A stretch of 64,000 bases of DNA from Bimuria novae-zelandiae CBS 107.79. Its lineage: Eukaryota > Ascomycota > Dothideomycetes > Pleosporales > Didymosphaeriaceae. The notes under the pieces are model-generated. The model was not told the origin of the DNA. It did not search any database and worked only from the letters and a program-made list of their open reading frames with translations. The DNA is taken from NCBI GenBank assembly GCA_010015655.1, contig ML976661.1, forward strand, positions 421,682-485,681. Direction: 5' to 3'. Numbering within the stretch: position 1 is the stretch's first letter; every line of letters begins with the position of its first letter. Of this stretch, positions 34,344-45,266 are shown piece after piece. The position numbers were made by a program, and so were the translations under genes.

Positions 34344-34925
34344 GCGTGAACGCGGGGAAGTTTTCGATTGGGCCGCAGCGCGTGCCAACGCACCAGATCC
34401 ATATTTTGTTGCACTAGTTTACTTATATGTCGTCTCCTATTGGATGCGAGTTAAGCGGAACTATTGTTTACATGGATAAGGTTTGTGGGGAGCGATGAGA
34501 TCTCGCCTGGACTTGGGGAGATGAGAGAAATTTATGTCATCGCGCTCCTCCACCAAGAGTATGCACGAACGACCAAACCTACCTGTTAATTCCCTAAAAC
34601 AACATGATTAATCAGCTTCAGTTGATCTATTATTTTGTTTCCGTTGAGGTTTAATAAGAGAAGTCATTTTCTGGTGGTTGTTGAAGTAACGGCAACCATG
34701 GTACTCTGGAGATGATAACGAAATGAGTGAATCATAAACTACAAAAGGCCGTTAATCTTTCAAGAAAGCGTACATTGGTTATGACAATAATCCACCCTTC
34801 CAGTCATATCCTGTGTAACTTCCCCACCCGCTGAAACAAATGCATCTCCTGGTTCCTCCCGAGGACTTGCCAACCACCACTCCCTGCTCATACTGTCGTC
34901 AAAGCACATTGACACAGCTCGACAA
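34344..34925. other. Intergenic region, nothing recognised
   Basis: This is about 580 bp of balanced composition between the right end of the Fot1 element and the 3' end of the next coiled-coil gene. No open frame or repeat is convincing. Confidence 0.5.
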
Positions 34926-35578
34926 CTAAGAATCGCCTAATGCCTCTTTCATCATGCTGTAGCTCTTCTTGCCCTGCTCAAACTTCCTGCCCTTGACCTG
35001 GAGAGGTGCGATAGTCTCACCCTTCGCTGTCATGTCCAGCTTGAGTTGATCAACCGTTTTCGATGCTTTATCCCACATTTCGAACGCTATTTCACAGTGT
35101 ACCTTCTGATGTTCCACTTCTTTGTTTTTCTGGGCCACTGTCTCCCGCGGCCGGGTGATGGTCTCTTGTAGCAATGCATTCTCTTCGACTTCGGCGTCGT
35201 GATCCTTTCGCAACTTCTCCTTCTCTTTGGTCATCTTCTTGATCTCGTCGCTTTTAGTCTCGATTGCCTCGCGAAGTTTGGCGTACTCCTCTTCGTGGGC
35301 AAAAGCTAGCTTCAATACCTTGTCGAGGTCTTGTGTTGCGAGATTGAGGTGATTAAGCTGCACAGTGTCAATAGAAATTATTATGAGGCTCAGTCATTAT
35401 ATCTTACCGTGGGCGTGACAAGGTCGGCTAGTCTTGGTGCGAGGTCATCCCCGGACGATGAGTCGCCGGCGCCTGGTTGGAATTGGGTGGAGCCATATGT
35501 GAGGTTTGATGTTTGCCACTGAGCTGATGGCTTGTTTTCCTTTTGTTTGTTTTTGATGTTTGCCACCGAGCTGATGGC
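34926..35578 (-). CDS. Small coiled-coil protein 2, 5' end unresolved
   Basis: The downstream exon is 35357-34926. A 50-bp intron (35358-35407, donor GTAAGA, acceptor GTGCAG) joins it in phase 0 to an upstream frame that reads SNLTYGSTQFQPGAGDSSSG, then LADLVTPT. That upstream frame stays open to 35578 but contains no ATG, so the true first exon is missing, lies further upstream, or has decayed. The C-terminal 140 residues are highly charged and heptad-rich (EEYAKLREAIETKSDEIKKM and on), a clear coiled coil. No named family is recognised. Size, orientation and layout match the other coiled-coil genes here. Confidence 0.5.
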
Positions 35579-35601
35579 TTATTTTCCTTTTGTTTGCTGT
35601 T
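35508..35601. repeat. 47-bp direct tandem duplication
   Basis: GATGTTTGCCACTGAGCTGA at 35508 recurs at 35555 with a few transitions, giving two adjacent copies of period 47. It overlaps the 5' part of coiled-coil gene 2. The period is not a multiple of three. Confidence 0.9.
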
Positions 35602-37827
35602 TGCCAGTTATCTAGGATGTTTGCGCCTGGGTATATAGGAGATAGCTTACCTCTAGTGGCAGAGGGGGATATACATTTTTAGTTATTGGTTCACACCATA
35701 ATCCTTGCCATTGTTGATGGTGATTCTTTGCAGTGGTTGCTAAGCTTGTGATTAGGAAAGTGGAGTGAAGGGGAAGAAGTACGCTGTTATGGAAGAGATG
35801 ACATGGTACATTTATGTGGTCGTGTGAATAGATGTCTCTCTTCCGGGGTTTGTGGTTTCTCGTCTAGCTCGGTCATGTCTGAGACTGAGGACTCTCTACG
35901 CAGCACCAAAACAATTTGGATCTCTGGGAAACATCATTTTGGGAGACAGTAATCGATGCAAGCCCTCTCCGGACTACGATTCGTCTTTCTGTCTACTGGT
36001 AACGTATCGCTAGGGACCCTGCGGGTGAACTTCACTGCATCCCCCAAACTCGAACATTTGAAGACACACAAAGGCTACTTCAGGAGTGAAATCGAGAAGT
36101 TAGACCGTGTCGGGTACGATGGATTCTAAACAAATCAACTGTGCACCGCGGACCCTATTTATGAAAACGCGTTCGGAGACCAGAAATTGATTGGTATTAC
36201 AAGGTTACCATCACAAGTAAGGTAGGTATCCGTAAGTGCATGATTGAAGAAAGGGCTCACAAATTCTCAGATGGTACTTCTGTTCCCATGGCCGGGGCTA
36301 ACCGCGACCGCCTGTCAGATTGTTGCAGGACAAAAGAGTGCATTGATGGGGCTCTTGATTCTGTCGAGATTGATAATAAATACGAAGAAGGACGGAGTGG
36401 AGATGATCACTTCGCCGAGCCAGGTGGGAGACTTCATGGCTGGAGTCCCATCAATCACTCTACAGACCGGAGGTTTATCAGAAGTATAATTTAGTCCGAG
36501 AATTGCTAGCTATTTGGCCAAATCCGAGACTTCTATTCCATAAGTGCGTTTTGTTGACCGTTCTATAATTTTCCTGAAAGGCTGCGCGGACTCTTCCTGG
36601 CCCTCGTGCTGTTAGTCAAATTGGGCTGCTACCACATCGCACCTCACGGGCTTCTCTCCTTTCATCTAGGGGAGCTTCACGCTTGCTTTGAGGTCATTTT
36701 TGCGGCCTCGGAGCGGTGACACTGTGAAAGACGAGGCCAAATTTCCAGTTTGCCTTCGTGGTTATTGAGTGCATCACCGTGTTGACCTCTCGCCTGTCCA
36801 CATATTCTAAACCGAAGAATCGCTGCAAAGTCGCCATGGTGGCGATCTTCGGTCTTTTTGATACAAACATTGAATCCACGTAAAATGATTGATATTGCCT
36901 TTTTATTCTGTACCATAGTCACTGTATGTATGGGTGTTCTTACATTCCGGCAGGGAAAGGGTATCGGGCATTATTATAACAACGTGACTTACGTCAGAGG
37001 TGGTGAGTGTAGAAGGTTCCATCTCGGCGCACAGACCACTGGCTTCAAGATAAAGCTCTCGCCCGCTCCTTTCTTCCTCAATAGACTCCTCACTCCACAC
37101 TCTTTTCTGCAGATAGCAATACAGCTTGTTGTCCTTATATGCCTGCCCGCCCACAATTATAGGGACCAACATGAAAGTCGAAAACAGCCCTCAAAAAGTG
37201 TTGGTTAGCCCCGGCTTTGCTGACTTTTGTACTCGAAGTGGCATTATAGGGGCCGCTAGCGTCGTGTGCGCTACTGAGGGTCTTTCTTCCTCTCGTAGAT
37301 GTCTTTCTCATGGAGTACTGCCTCCTGCGTCCATTATGGTCCCGGCAGGTACTGTGGGATTTGCAGAAATTAAGCAGTTCGTAATAAAATTTAAGAATAT
37401 AATTCCTTCCGTGTGCTCAGTTTGACGCTCATGGATCAACATGCAATTCACGGTCGGAAAGCTCCATAGAGGTTTTGGAAAAGAGAGAGAGGAGTAGCGA
37501 GTCACATTGTAAGGTAATAAGTATCAACTGAACATCATCAAAGGGGATTTCGGCACGATTGTACGTCATCCAGTGATCTGAAGACTGTTCCCAAACTTCA
37601 GAGCTTCATACTGCCTGGTATACCTAGGCATTATCCATAGAGACCAGGAACACCTCCTTTTGGACTCCTTCGGTAGCCATGTAAATCAACCTGGAGATTT
37701 AGCACATCGTGCCGTAGCAAACAGTCCCAGAACGGCCCAATTCGCTCATAGACCTCCCTCTCCCATTTTTCAACCACACATTCTCCACTGTGCAGTACCA
37801 TAAATGAGTGACTCCAGAGGGACAAAC
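35602..37827. other. Region without a supported gene
   Basis: About 2.2 kb of balanced composition. Short open frames exist: a 57-codon + frame at about 35950-36127, two overlapping + frames at 36240-36494, and a minus frame at 36903-37172 starting at a true ATG. The last has a possible GTAAGT donor near 36992. None has a recognisable domain and I could not build a spliced model across them. One of them may be a real small gene. Confidence 0.4.
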
Positions 37828-38527
37828 TCAGTTCGCCTCATCGTTAAGGATATTTCCCACTTCATAGAAGGCATCCCAGGCTTGGTTCGCGTCGCTAAGT
37901 CTCGCCTCGAGAGTCTTGCTCTCGGTCTGAAGAGTGGAGATCTTGGCCTGATCCTTCCGAGCCTGATCCTGGCTATCACGCTAACGATGCTCCAGGAACT
38001 CGATTGTCTCTGATCATTCAGTCAGTATGGTCACGAGTTGTTAATGTGATGGTTTCCGAATGGATGACTTACCGACCATGACTATAACCTCGTCCACACC
38101 ATACTTATGGTATATACGAGTTCGCAGGTCGTCGCGTTGAGCTTTCACCTTCTGGAGTTTTGACTTGAGGGCCTCGTTCTTGTCTGTCATGGCGTCGATT
38201 ATGTCCGACTGCTGAGTTTTAGTGATACTGACTTGGTGATACTTTGAACTCGGTACGTACAACATTGCGCAGCTTCTTGGTCGAACTCTCCGGCCTGGCA
38301 ATCGCCTTCTTTCTAGTCTTGCGCAACTCCGGCCATCGGGAGATTTTGTACACTTGGGCTTTCATGTTGCTCACGGGAGGGGCAGCCACCGATTCGGCAG
38401 TGAAGGTGTTTCCTTGCGCTTCGTCCACTGCGTCATTGCTCATACCGCTCGAACATTCGTCGAGTCTGGAAATCCGACTGGGAGTGTATTCTCTCAGACC
38501 ACGAAATATCTCATCCAGCGAGGACAT
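37828..38527 (-). pseudogene. Small coiled-coil protein 3 with an in-frame TAG
   Basis: A three-exon model fits well: exon 1 38527-38261, exon 2 38211-38073, exon 3 38009-37828. Intron 38212-38260 is 49 bp (GTACGT to CTCAG) and intron 38010-38072 is 63 bp (GTAAGT to ATCAG). The spliced length is 588 nt, an exact multiple of three, equal to 195 codons plus stop. The N-terminus starts MSSLDEIFRGLREYTPSRIS. The rest is mostly coiled coil (DKNEALKSKLQKVKAQRDDL and later LQTESKTLEARLSDANQAWD). A TAG at 37983-37981 interrupts exon 3, where CAG or TGG would continue the frame. Either the gene is a pseudogene or the codon is bypassed. No named family is recognised. Confidence 0.6.
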
Positions 38528-41522
38528 CCTTGCTGCTTCGGGCGTTTTGGGGCTAGAGAGACAGTTATTGTTCAGGCTGTAGAGAGCAAGACTGGAAAGC
38601 AAGTACTACTTGTAGGTAGTTCGTTTGCTCAACGCCGTAGTGAGAAACTAGTGTTAAATGCCATAGTGAGAGCAGGAGGCCGTTTTGACTGGTGAACGAC
38701 GATACCATAGGTAGTAAGTGTTTTAATTAACACCTGCCCGAGGTAAAATAATCTGCTGGGGAGATATAAAGTGTGAATCTAATGATACATCACACATTGA
38801 GTTTTTCTGTCCTGGCGCTACAGTGATTTTGTATTAGAACATCGCCTGTCGAGTATACAGTCGATATTTGAAACTGTCTGTCAAGACCAAGTTCTCTTTC
38901 GCGTAGCACCAATGACAAAGAACGCATTGCAGATTATGAATAAAGCATTGGGACGAGCAGTGAAAAAGTAATCACTCTAAAACAGTAAGAGGGCACCAAT
39001 GATGTGCATGTCGTACATTCGTTTTCTGGCTTGCTGGTTATTTTCTCAGAAGGCATTTACCTTTTTGCCTGGAGACCGTGACCATGTCTTCACTTTCACG
39101 GCTGCCCTGCTTTCTACCGTTCACGTAGATATTCAAACTTTCCAGTCATCGGCGTGTCAGGCCTTCATACTCGTGTCTTTCCCTTCTATCCTTCCCCTCG
39201 TAACGGATTGCTAGCTTCGATGGCAGCATGCTATGGCAAAGCTCGCTCCAAGCTTCCATCACCAATTTATGAGTGAATTACCCCTTCATCATCCCTTTAC
39301 CCACTTCCATGCTTCCAAATCGAGAGTGGACTGCGTATTCACCATCGTCTAACCCTGCCTATATCACCGCGGTCCTTTAATTTTGATCCGCCAATGCACC
39401 CTCGTCTTCCCCTGTCTATACCAACCAAGCCTCAAAATTTCCTTCGCCTATGCACCCCACGCACATCTCTACCTGCCCGTTCCCGTCACAAGCCCGTCTC
39501 TGCACAATCAGTCAACACATGTCCCTCCCAACGTACTGCTGCTCGTCCCTCGCATGAACGCCATCGACCTCGTCTTTTCGCCCCATTCCGAAGGCACGTC
39601 GTCGCACCAATTCCCCCATCCTGCGGCCGCATCATGCAGCTCTTCGGCAACCCTGCGTGCATACTTCCAGAAAGACCTTCCAGGAGGATCTTTGGAACTT
39701 CCGGTTCCAACGCCGCCGACGTCGTCGCCGCGAACATGCGTTCACTGCCGATCGTCCCAGGGACAGCCGGACCTACCCACCTAACGCTCCTACGGTACAT
39801 GCGCCCACTTCTCTGAGCAACACGGACCCTCTCAGCCTTCGCTCATCCGCATGACATGGCCGTGACGACAACGCGCTGACACTAATACAGCGTCGTGCGA
39901 CGATAAGCCCATAGCACGGGGCTGTTGGCTGGCGGTACGAAGAGGCTGGGCTGCGATAACCAGCCGGCGGGCGCCGCTGCAAGCCGCAGACGGCCGCATT
40001 GAAGCTTTTCTGGGTGTTCGATTGCATCAGGAACCCCACGGGTGCGGACGCATAGCGTTGTTTGTGACTTGCAGGCTTGCAGGGCAGCCGCTAGTGCGCT
40101 GTGGGTGTGATAATGCGCGGCGGGCGTGCATGTGCGCGACTGCATAGCGCTGGCAGGGACGCTAGAGATGCGTCCGACGATGCTGCATGGTTGTGGTGTT
40201 TGGGCGAGGCCATGAGAGAGACACGGCGTGCGCTTCGTTGTCAGTGTGCGTGTTGTTGAGCTAGGGCAGTCGCACATTCCCCCTCGTCAGGTGCGGTCTA
40301 GGTGCACCATTGGAAGGGGGAAAGTCTGTAGCCTGGCACGCAACGTCCCACAACACCACACCACCATAACACACATGCCACACTAAACACATCACGCCCT
40401 GTACACTTTAGAACACACGTAGAACGCTCTTACAGCAGCTCCATGCACGCCTTCCCCTTCCCTCCTCTCTTGGAGAACGTCTCCAGGGTAGGGCTGTCTA
40501 GTGTCTACACAGCAGATGTGTGGCTGCTCTGAAGTCTGGAAACCCATACTGACTTCTAACCAACACCTCACGCGCCCAACCCTTACTCGCGCTATCTCTC
40601 CTCTCCTTTTCTGATTACTTTCCCAGCCGCCGTTCGCGCCCACACCTTATCATCTCAACACCTTACGCCAGGAACCAGTATTTCTCCTGCACCCCTCACG
40701 CCGGTCCGTTCTGCATCACACTGCTGCATCGACCACCATCGCGATCGAACACAAGGTTACCGGAGGAATTCCCTTTTCTTCCTTAGCTCCTACCACTGCA
40801 CACTTGGTCGCACGCCTTGCGCATTTGCTGCGTCGCGTCAAGTGCACAAGTAGGAAGCACTGCATCGCACAAGGCTAGAACGCTCTAGCATAGCTTGGAT
40901 CCTTCTAGCGCGGTTGAGTGCATACAGAGCGGTGAAGGAGTGCAGCGTGCAGATGGGCGCAAAACAAGAGGTTGTAAGCGAGCTTGATTAGCTTGTATGT
41001 GATGTGCGCTAGTTTGGTGACTTGGACGAGAGTGTTGAGAGATGTAATGTGACCAACAGGCCTTGATGTGCTTAGGTGGTGCGGGGGCTCATTGATAGAG
41101 GGAGGCTAGCGAGCATCATCGATTGCAGGCGTGAGCACGATCTTGAGCTCTCTGGCGCGATGGAGGGGTCACGGTATACGAATAGGGTGTAGGATGGGTG
41201 CTTCAGGTACCAACGATGCAGCGTGAGGTGGAAATGGTATAGCACACCGAACAACGCTGAATCTACAGCACGCACCATGCGAGATGGACCTTCACTGTGA
41301 TAAGACAGATAGTATACATCTACGCACTATCTTTACACATTCTGAACGCTCGGGTACCGGTGCTCACGATCAAAGGATCGCGTCCAACGCCGATGTACAT
41401 CTCCGCTCCTAGCGCTCCGGCAAACCTGGGGAAAACTCATGATCCGATGACCGCCCGCCCACCCGCCTTGCAACACCAGCGGCGCATAACAGAACATAAT
41501 GCAACACCATGACTAGCGACGC
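38528..41522. other. About 3 kb intergenic region
   Basis: No coding frame is convincing. The part from 39240 to 39800 is pyrimidine-rich on the + strand, with several overlapping frames in different phases, which is typical of compositional bias rather than genes. The last part is the 3' flank of the UV endonuclease gene. Confidence 0.5.
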
Positions 41523-44079
41523 TCACACGCTCATATCGTCCATAACTTCCTCTTTGTAGCTCACGCGCTGCGACACTCTACCCGACTTCTTCCTAGCGGG
41601 CGGAGCGGGGCGCGCACGCTTGGTTCCCGCACCCACCACGTCTCCACCCTCGTCTGCGTCGTCGTCCTCGCCCAAACTACTCAGCGGATCGCTATCCTCT
41701 TCTGACGGCGAGGGCGTCGGAGCGGTTTTTCCAGACGCCTTGGGCTTGGCTGCGCGGCGCTTGGGAGCAACGGGCTTCTTTGCAGGCGTCATCACTGTAT
41801 CACCGTTGAGCAAAGTCGCGTCGTCGGTGTTGGCAACTGCAGCGACAGTCTTCTTCTTCTGTTTCACGGGCGTGGCAGCGGTATCGTCATCCTCTTTCTT
41901 TTTGACGATGCGCTTCAGCGGCCGGAGCCAGTCTTCCATGCCGGGCGGCCAGTACACTCTGCGCTCTGGACCGCCCATGCCGACCTCGTCGTCTGGAACG
42001 ATCGGTGGCGGCATCTCTTCTTCTTCCTCTTCAAGCTTCGCGTCGAGCTCCTCCAGGTCATCCGTCTTCTTCTTTTTGCTCTTCTTTGCTGGCTTCTTCG
42101 GCTTCGGCTTCCAGGGCTTGTTCTCATCGTGTCGAACGTGAGGGATGACATCGTTGAAGAGGTCGAAGCCGGGGAGCTTGAACGTCCGCATGAGTTCAAA
42201 GACGGCCTGCTCCTTGTCCTTCGCCTCAATCATGATGTCCATGGTGTCTGGACAGGGCGGCAGCGTCATGACGCGCGGGGAATGCTTCCTCCTCGACCGC
42301 GCAGTGACTGCATCAGGACAGGGCTCTGAGTAGTGCATCTTCGGCGTAATACCTTTCTTGTTCCATGTCTCTAGAATGGCAGGATAGAGATCAATGATGT
42401 CTTTGGTGCCCTCACGAATCTGGGTAGAGTCAAAGAGGATATTGTGGTGGTGGTAATCAAGAACCATGGGGATGTTGAGTTCTTGGCAGAGAGGCAAGAC
42501 CTCGTGAACCGACCACACTACATCATCATTTTCAAGGACAAGGCGGTTCTTAACGCTCCGAGGAAGCTTCTGATAGTTTTCCTTGAAGCGCTCAATAGCG
42601 GCAGGCCTGTCACCAAAGGCACCTCCTAGGTGCAAGATCATAACTGCATCTCAATCCTGTTGAGGCGGCAACTTGAGAAGCGAAAGCATCTCATCGTGAT
42701 ACTCTAAGTCACGGATGGCGTTGTCAATGACGGATTTACGTGGCGATCCAAGCTGGGTAAACTGGCCTGGATGCGTAGTCACTCTGTGGCCGAGCTCGGC
42801 AATAACTTTACCTACCTCAGCGAGCGTATCTGCCGCGAAGGGGGCGAGCTTGTAGCCATACTCCTCGTGACTAGCAAAGGGAAACATCTCACTGCTTAAC
42901 CGCATGAACTTTATCCCATACTTGTCGTTCCAGCGGACCATCTTGCTCACGTCGCGGGCATTGGCTAGACCCAGTTCCTCCACGTAGCGCTGCCCCCGTG
43001 CAACGTCGGCGGGCTGATCTTTGTCTGGACGGTTCCTAGTGGCATGTTCGGGCTGGGAGGCGTCTTTGAGCGGGTGTCGATGCTCCAGGATACTGGCTAT
43101 TCGGCACGTCCGCGAACTGAAGACGGGTGGATTGGCGGTTCGAAGATAGGTATTCAAACAGGCCTATCGATGCCATGTTAGCGTAAAATCAAGTGAGGTG
43201 GCATGGCGAGGCGCATACGTATCCAATTCGGCCCTTCCAGGGTAGGGGAAGATAGCCAGAGTTGACGGGCGGCGGCCTGGATAGCGCTTCCTTGACTTCG
43301 TCCTCACCCTCGATATCGTCGCCGCCCTCGAGATCGGCAGTCGACCCCACGTCTTTCTCAACGGGCGCGCCGGAAGAGGCAGTGACAGCTGTGGAGACAT
43401 GTACAGGTGCACTGTTCACGTTCACATGCTCCTTTGCACCCCTCTTCCGTTTGTGCTGACTCGGTTGCTGTTCAGGGACATCGGCCACTGCTGTCTCAGA
43501 TGCAGCTGCAGTCCCGTTCTTAGGCCTCCTCGTCCGCCTGGCGCCAGCAGTCTGCGGGCCGTGCGTCTCTGCAGGTACAGCACTGGAGCTATCCTCGGCG
43601 AGTGCGTTTGGTGCTGCAGGTGTGGTGCCAGTTGGCGATGGGGCGCCTTTGGTGGACGTCTCTCTTCGGCTAGATTTTCCCCCTCGGGGTTTCAGGCCGG
43701 CTTCACTAGACCCTACGCTGTCCGGTGAAGCCCGCAGCGCAGCAACGCCATCGAGAACGTCAGGATTGGCATTGGGGTTCGTGCTCGCGTGGGATGAAAG
43801 ATTGCGCGATGGTTGGCGGCGAGCCCTGGCCGGTGGGGGAGCCTCTGCCCTGGCCTGGAGATAAGCGACGTTGGCAGGCAATGGCACCGCAGTGCGCTGC
43901 CGGGGCCGAGGGAGTTCGCTGGAGGCTTTGGTGGTCGCGGCGGCCATTCCTGACGACTGTTTACGCCTGGCCATGTTGAGCGAGAAGACGGAGTTCTGCG
44001 AGAGCCGTGGCGCAGACGAGGCTCCCAGACATGCTCGGATTGCGACTGTGTGGCTGAAAGGGAGAACAAAGCGTCGCAT
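41523..44079 (-). pseudogene. uve1: UV damage endonuclease (UvdE/Uve1), interrupted by an in-frame TGA
   Basis: Exon 1 is 44079-43219 and exon 2 is 43163-41523. The 55-bp intron (43164-43218, GTATGC to GATAG) joins LPLPWKGRIGY to ACLNTYLRT in phase 0. The ATG at 44079 gives an Arg/Ser-rich, acid-poor N-terminus (MRRFVLPFSHTVAIRACLGA), suggestive of mitochondrial import. A long disordered region precedes the UvdE barrel: SSRTCRIASILEHRHPL, FMRLSSEMFPFASH, HPGQFTQLGSPRKSVIDNA, HLGGAFGDRP, LENDD, DYHHHNILFD and KMHYSEPCPD. The C-terminal tail is Lys- and acid-rich. UvdE nicks DNA 5' to UV photoproducts. TGA at 42653-42651 (codon 458, between PPQQD and DAVMILHLGG) lies inside the barrel. Both sides are otherwise perfectly open and in the same frame. 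A product ending there would lose most metal-binding residues. CGA to TGA by one transition is the simplest origin. Confidence 0.9.
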
Positions 44080-45115
44080 AAATGTCCGACGGTGAATGCT
44101 GCGTGTTCGCAGTGGAATGGTTGTGCTCGTCGTGCTGATAGCAAGCACGAAGCGTGCAAAACACTTGTTGCCGCTGTGCCATGGCTAACACCTGCGTGAC
44201 GCGACGACGTCACGACAAAAAAGAAAGGCGATGGGTGCGCGCGCCCGTGATACGTGGTGGTGAGAAGCGGCGAACCGATCGGCCCTAGCGCCATCGGGCT
44301 GGAGATTCAAGATGCTAGCGCAAGCTAGCGTCTTGGCAAAATATTTTAGTGCCTGAGGCATCAAGGCACACTTGGTCATCTCGGCCGCCAATTCCCTTTT
44401 CCCGTCTGAGAAAGCGCAGCCGGCACGCCATCGCCGGCACCCATCTCCGGCATGTTGCATCGCTCCAAGTCCAACATTGGCAACAAGACTTAGCAAGCCA
44501 CATACGGAGGCGACCAGGAACACCCACAGCCACATCCGCTTAATCCTGCGCTTCTCTGCACCTCATCTCACCAGCCACCCCCTCTACATGCGCTTTTACG
44601 TACAAGCAACTGCTGCACCGCATCACATGGATGGCGACAGTCCCCCTCACTATTGCGATCCTTCTGCTCGCTGTTGTGTGCAGTAATATAGCCGCCAGTG
44701 CTTTGCTGGGTATAGCATCCTGCCATGTTGCGGGCTACGTGCAACACTATCTACTTGCTTGTAGGATGCCCGACCGGTACCTACATATGCAGATGTAGGC
44801 CACGTCGGAGCCTGCAAGCGACTGCTGTACCCATGGTTAGTGACTCTATAACGTGTACTCTACACATACGCCTATCTCCTGCGGTCCAGCGTTTCGTCTG
44901 CCTGGTATTTGGTTATTTCTCTTGTGTTTGACCAGTAGCAGCCGTCCTGCAGTCTGATTGGGTCCGTAGATCTGGACAGCTAAACCTTCTCGGGAATTGG
45001 ATGGTAGTCTGTTATTAGATGGTCCAGTGATACTTTTCCCCAGAGTATGCAACCACGGAGATGACCTCGCTACCCCACACATAGATCGTCGTCGTCCCTT
45101 AAGCTCTCCTCCAGC
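44080..45115. other. Intergenic region upstream of the UV endonuclease
   Basis: About 1 kb between the uve1-like start and the left end of the Tc1/mariner-like element. It should contain the uve1 promoter. I see no convincing gene. Several short frames on both strands overlap one another. Confidence 0.5.
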
Positions 45116-45117
45116 TA

Positions 45118-45152
45118 CAAAGGGTAATCTCAATAAAGTCGGCCGTCATGTG
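45118..45152 (+). repeat. Left terminal inverted repeat (35 bp)
   Basis: It starts CAAAGGGTAATC and matches the reverse complement of 46825-46859 at 34 of 35 positions. Confidence 0.95.
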
Positions 45153-45266
45153 ACTTGCCAAGAAGCTAGCGCGTCACTAGCGGAACAGAGTCTCCGAGCC
45201 TCCGAGCCTCTAAGAGCTCTGTAGAGCGTCAACACCTACACTTCAACCTCACGTTTCTCACTCAAT

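Noticed and set aside
39383..39816. Overlapping plus-strand frames of 133 and 140 codons
   Set aside because: Two frames and an antisense frame are open over the same C-rich stretch, and the proteins are Pro/Ser/Arg low complexity with no domain. They look compositional.
41620..42141. 173-codon plus-strand Ser-rich frame
   Set aside because: It is antisense to the lysine/acid-rich tail of the UV endonuclease. The poly-Ser arises from GAGGAA repeats on the coding strand.
42640..42665. A hidden intron removing the TGA in the UV endonuclease
   Set aside because: The only nearby GT...AG pair would be about 29 nt, too short, and would delete conserved sequence.
44080..44148. Upstream extension of the UV endonuclease
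   Set aside because: The extension starts at GTG. The first in-frame ATG is at 44079.
43713..44294. 193-codon minus-strand frame
   Set aside because: It is another frame over exon 1 of the UV endonuclease and is not supported by homology.
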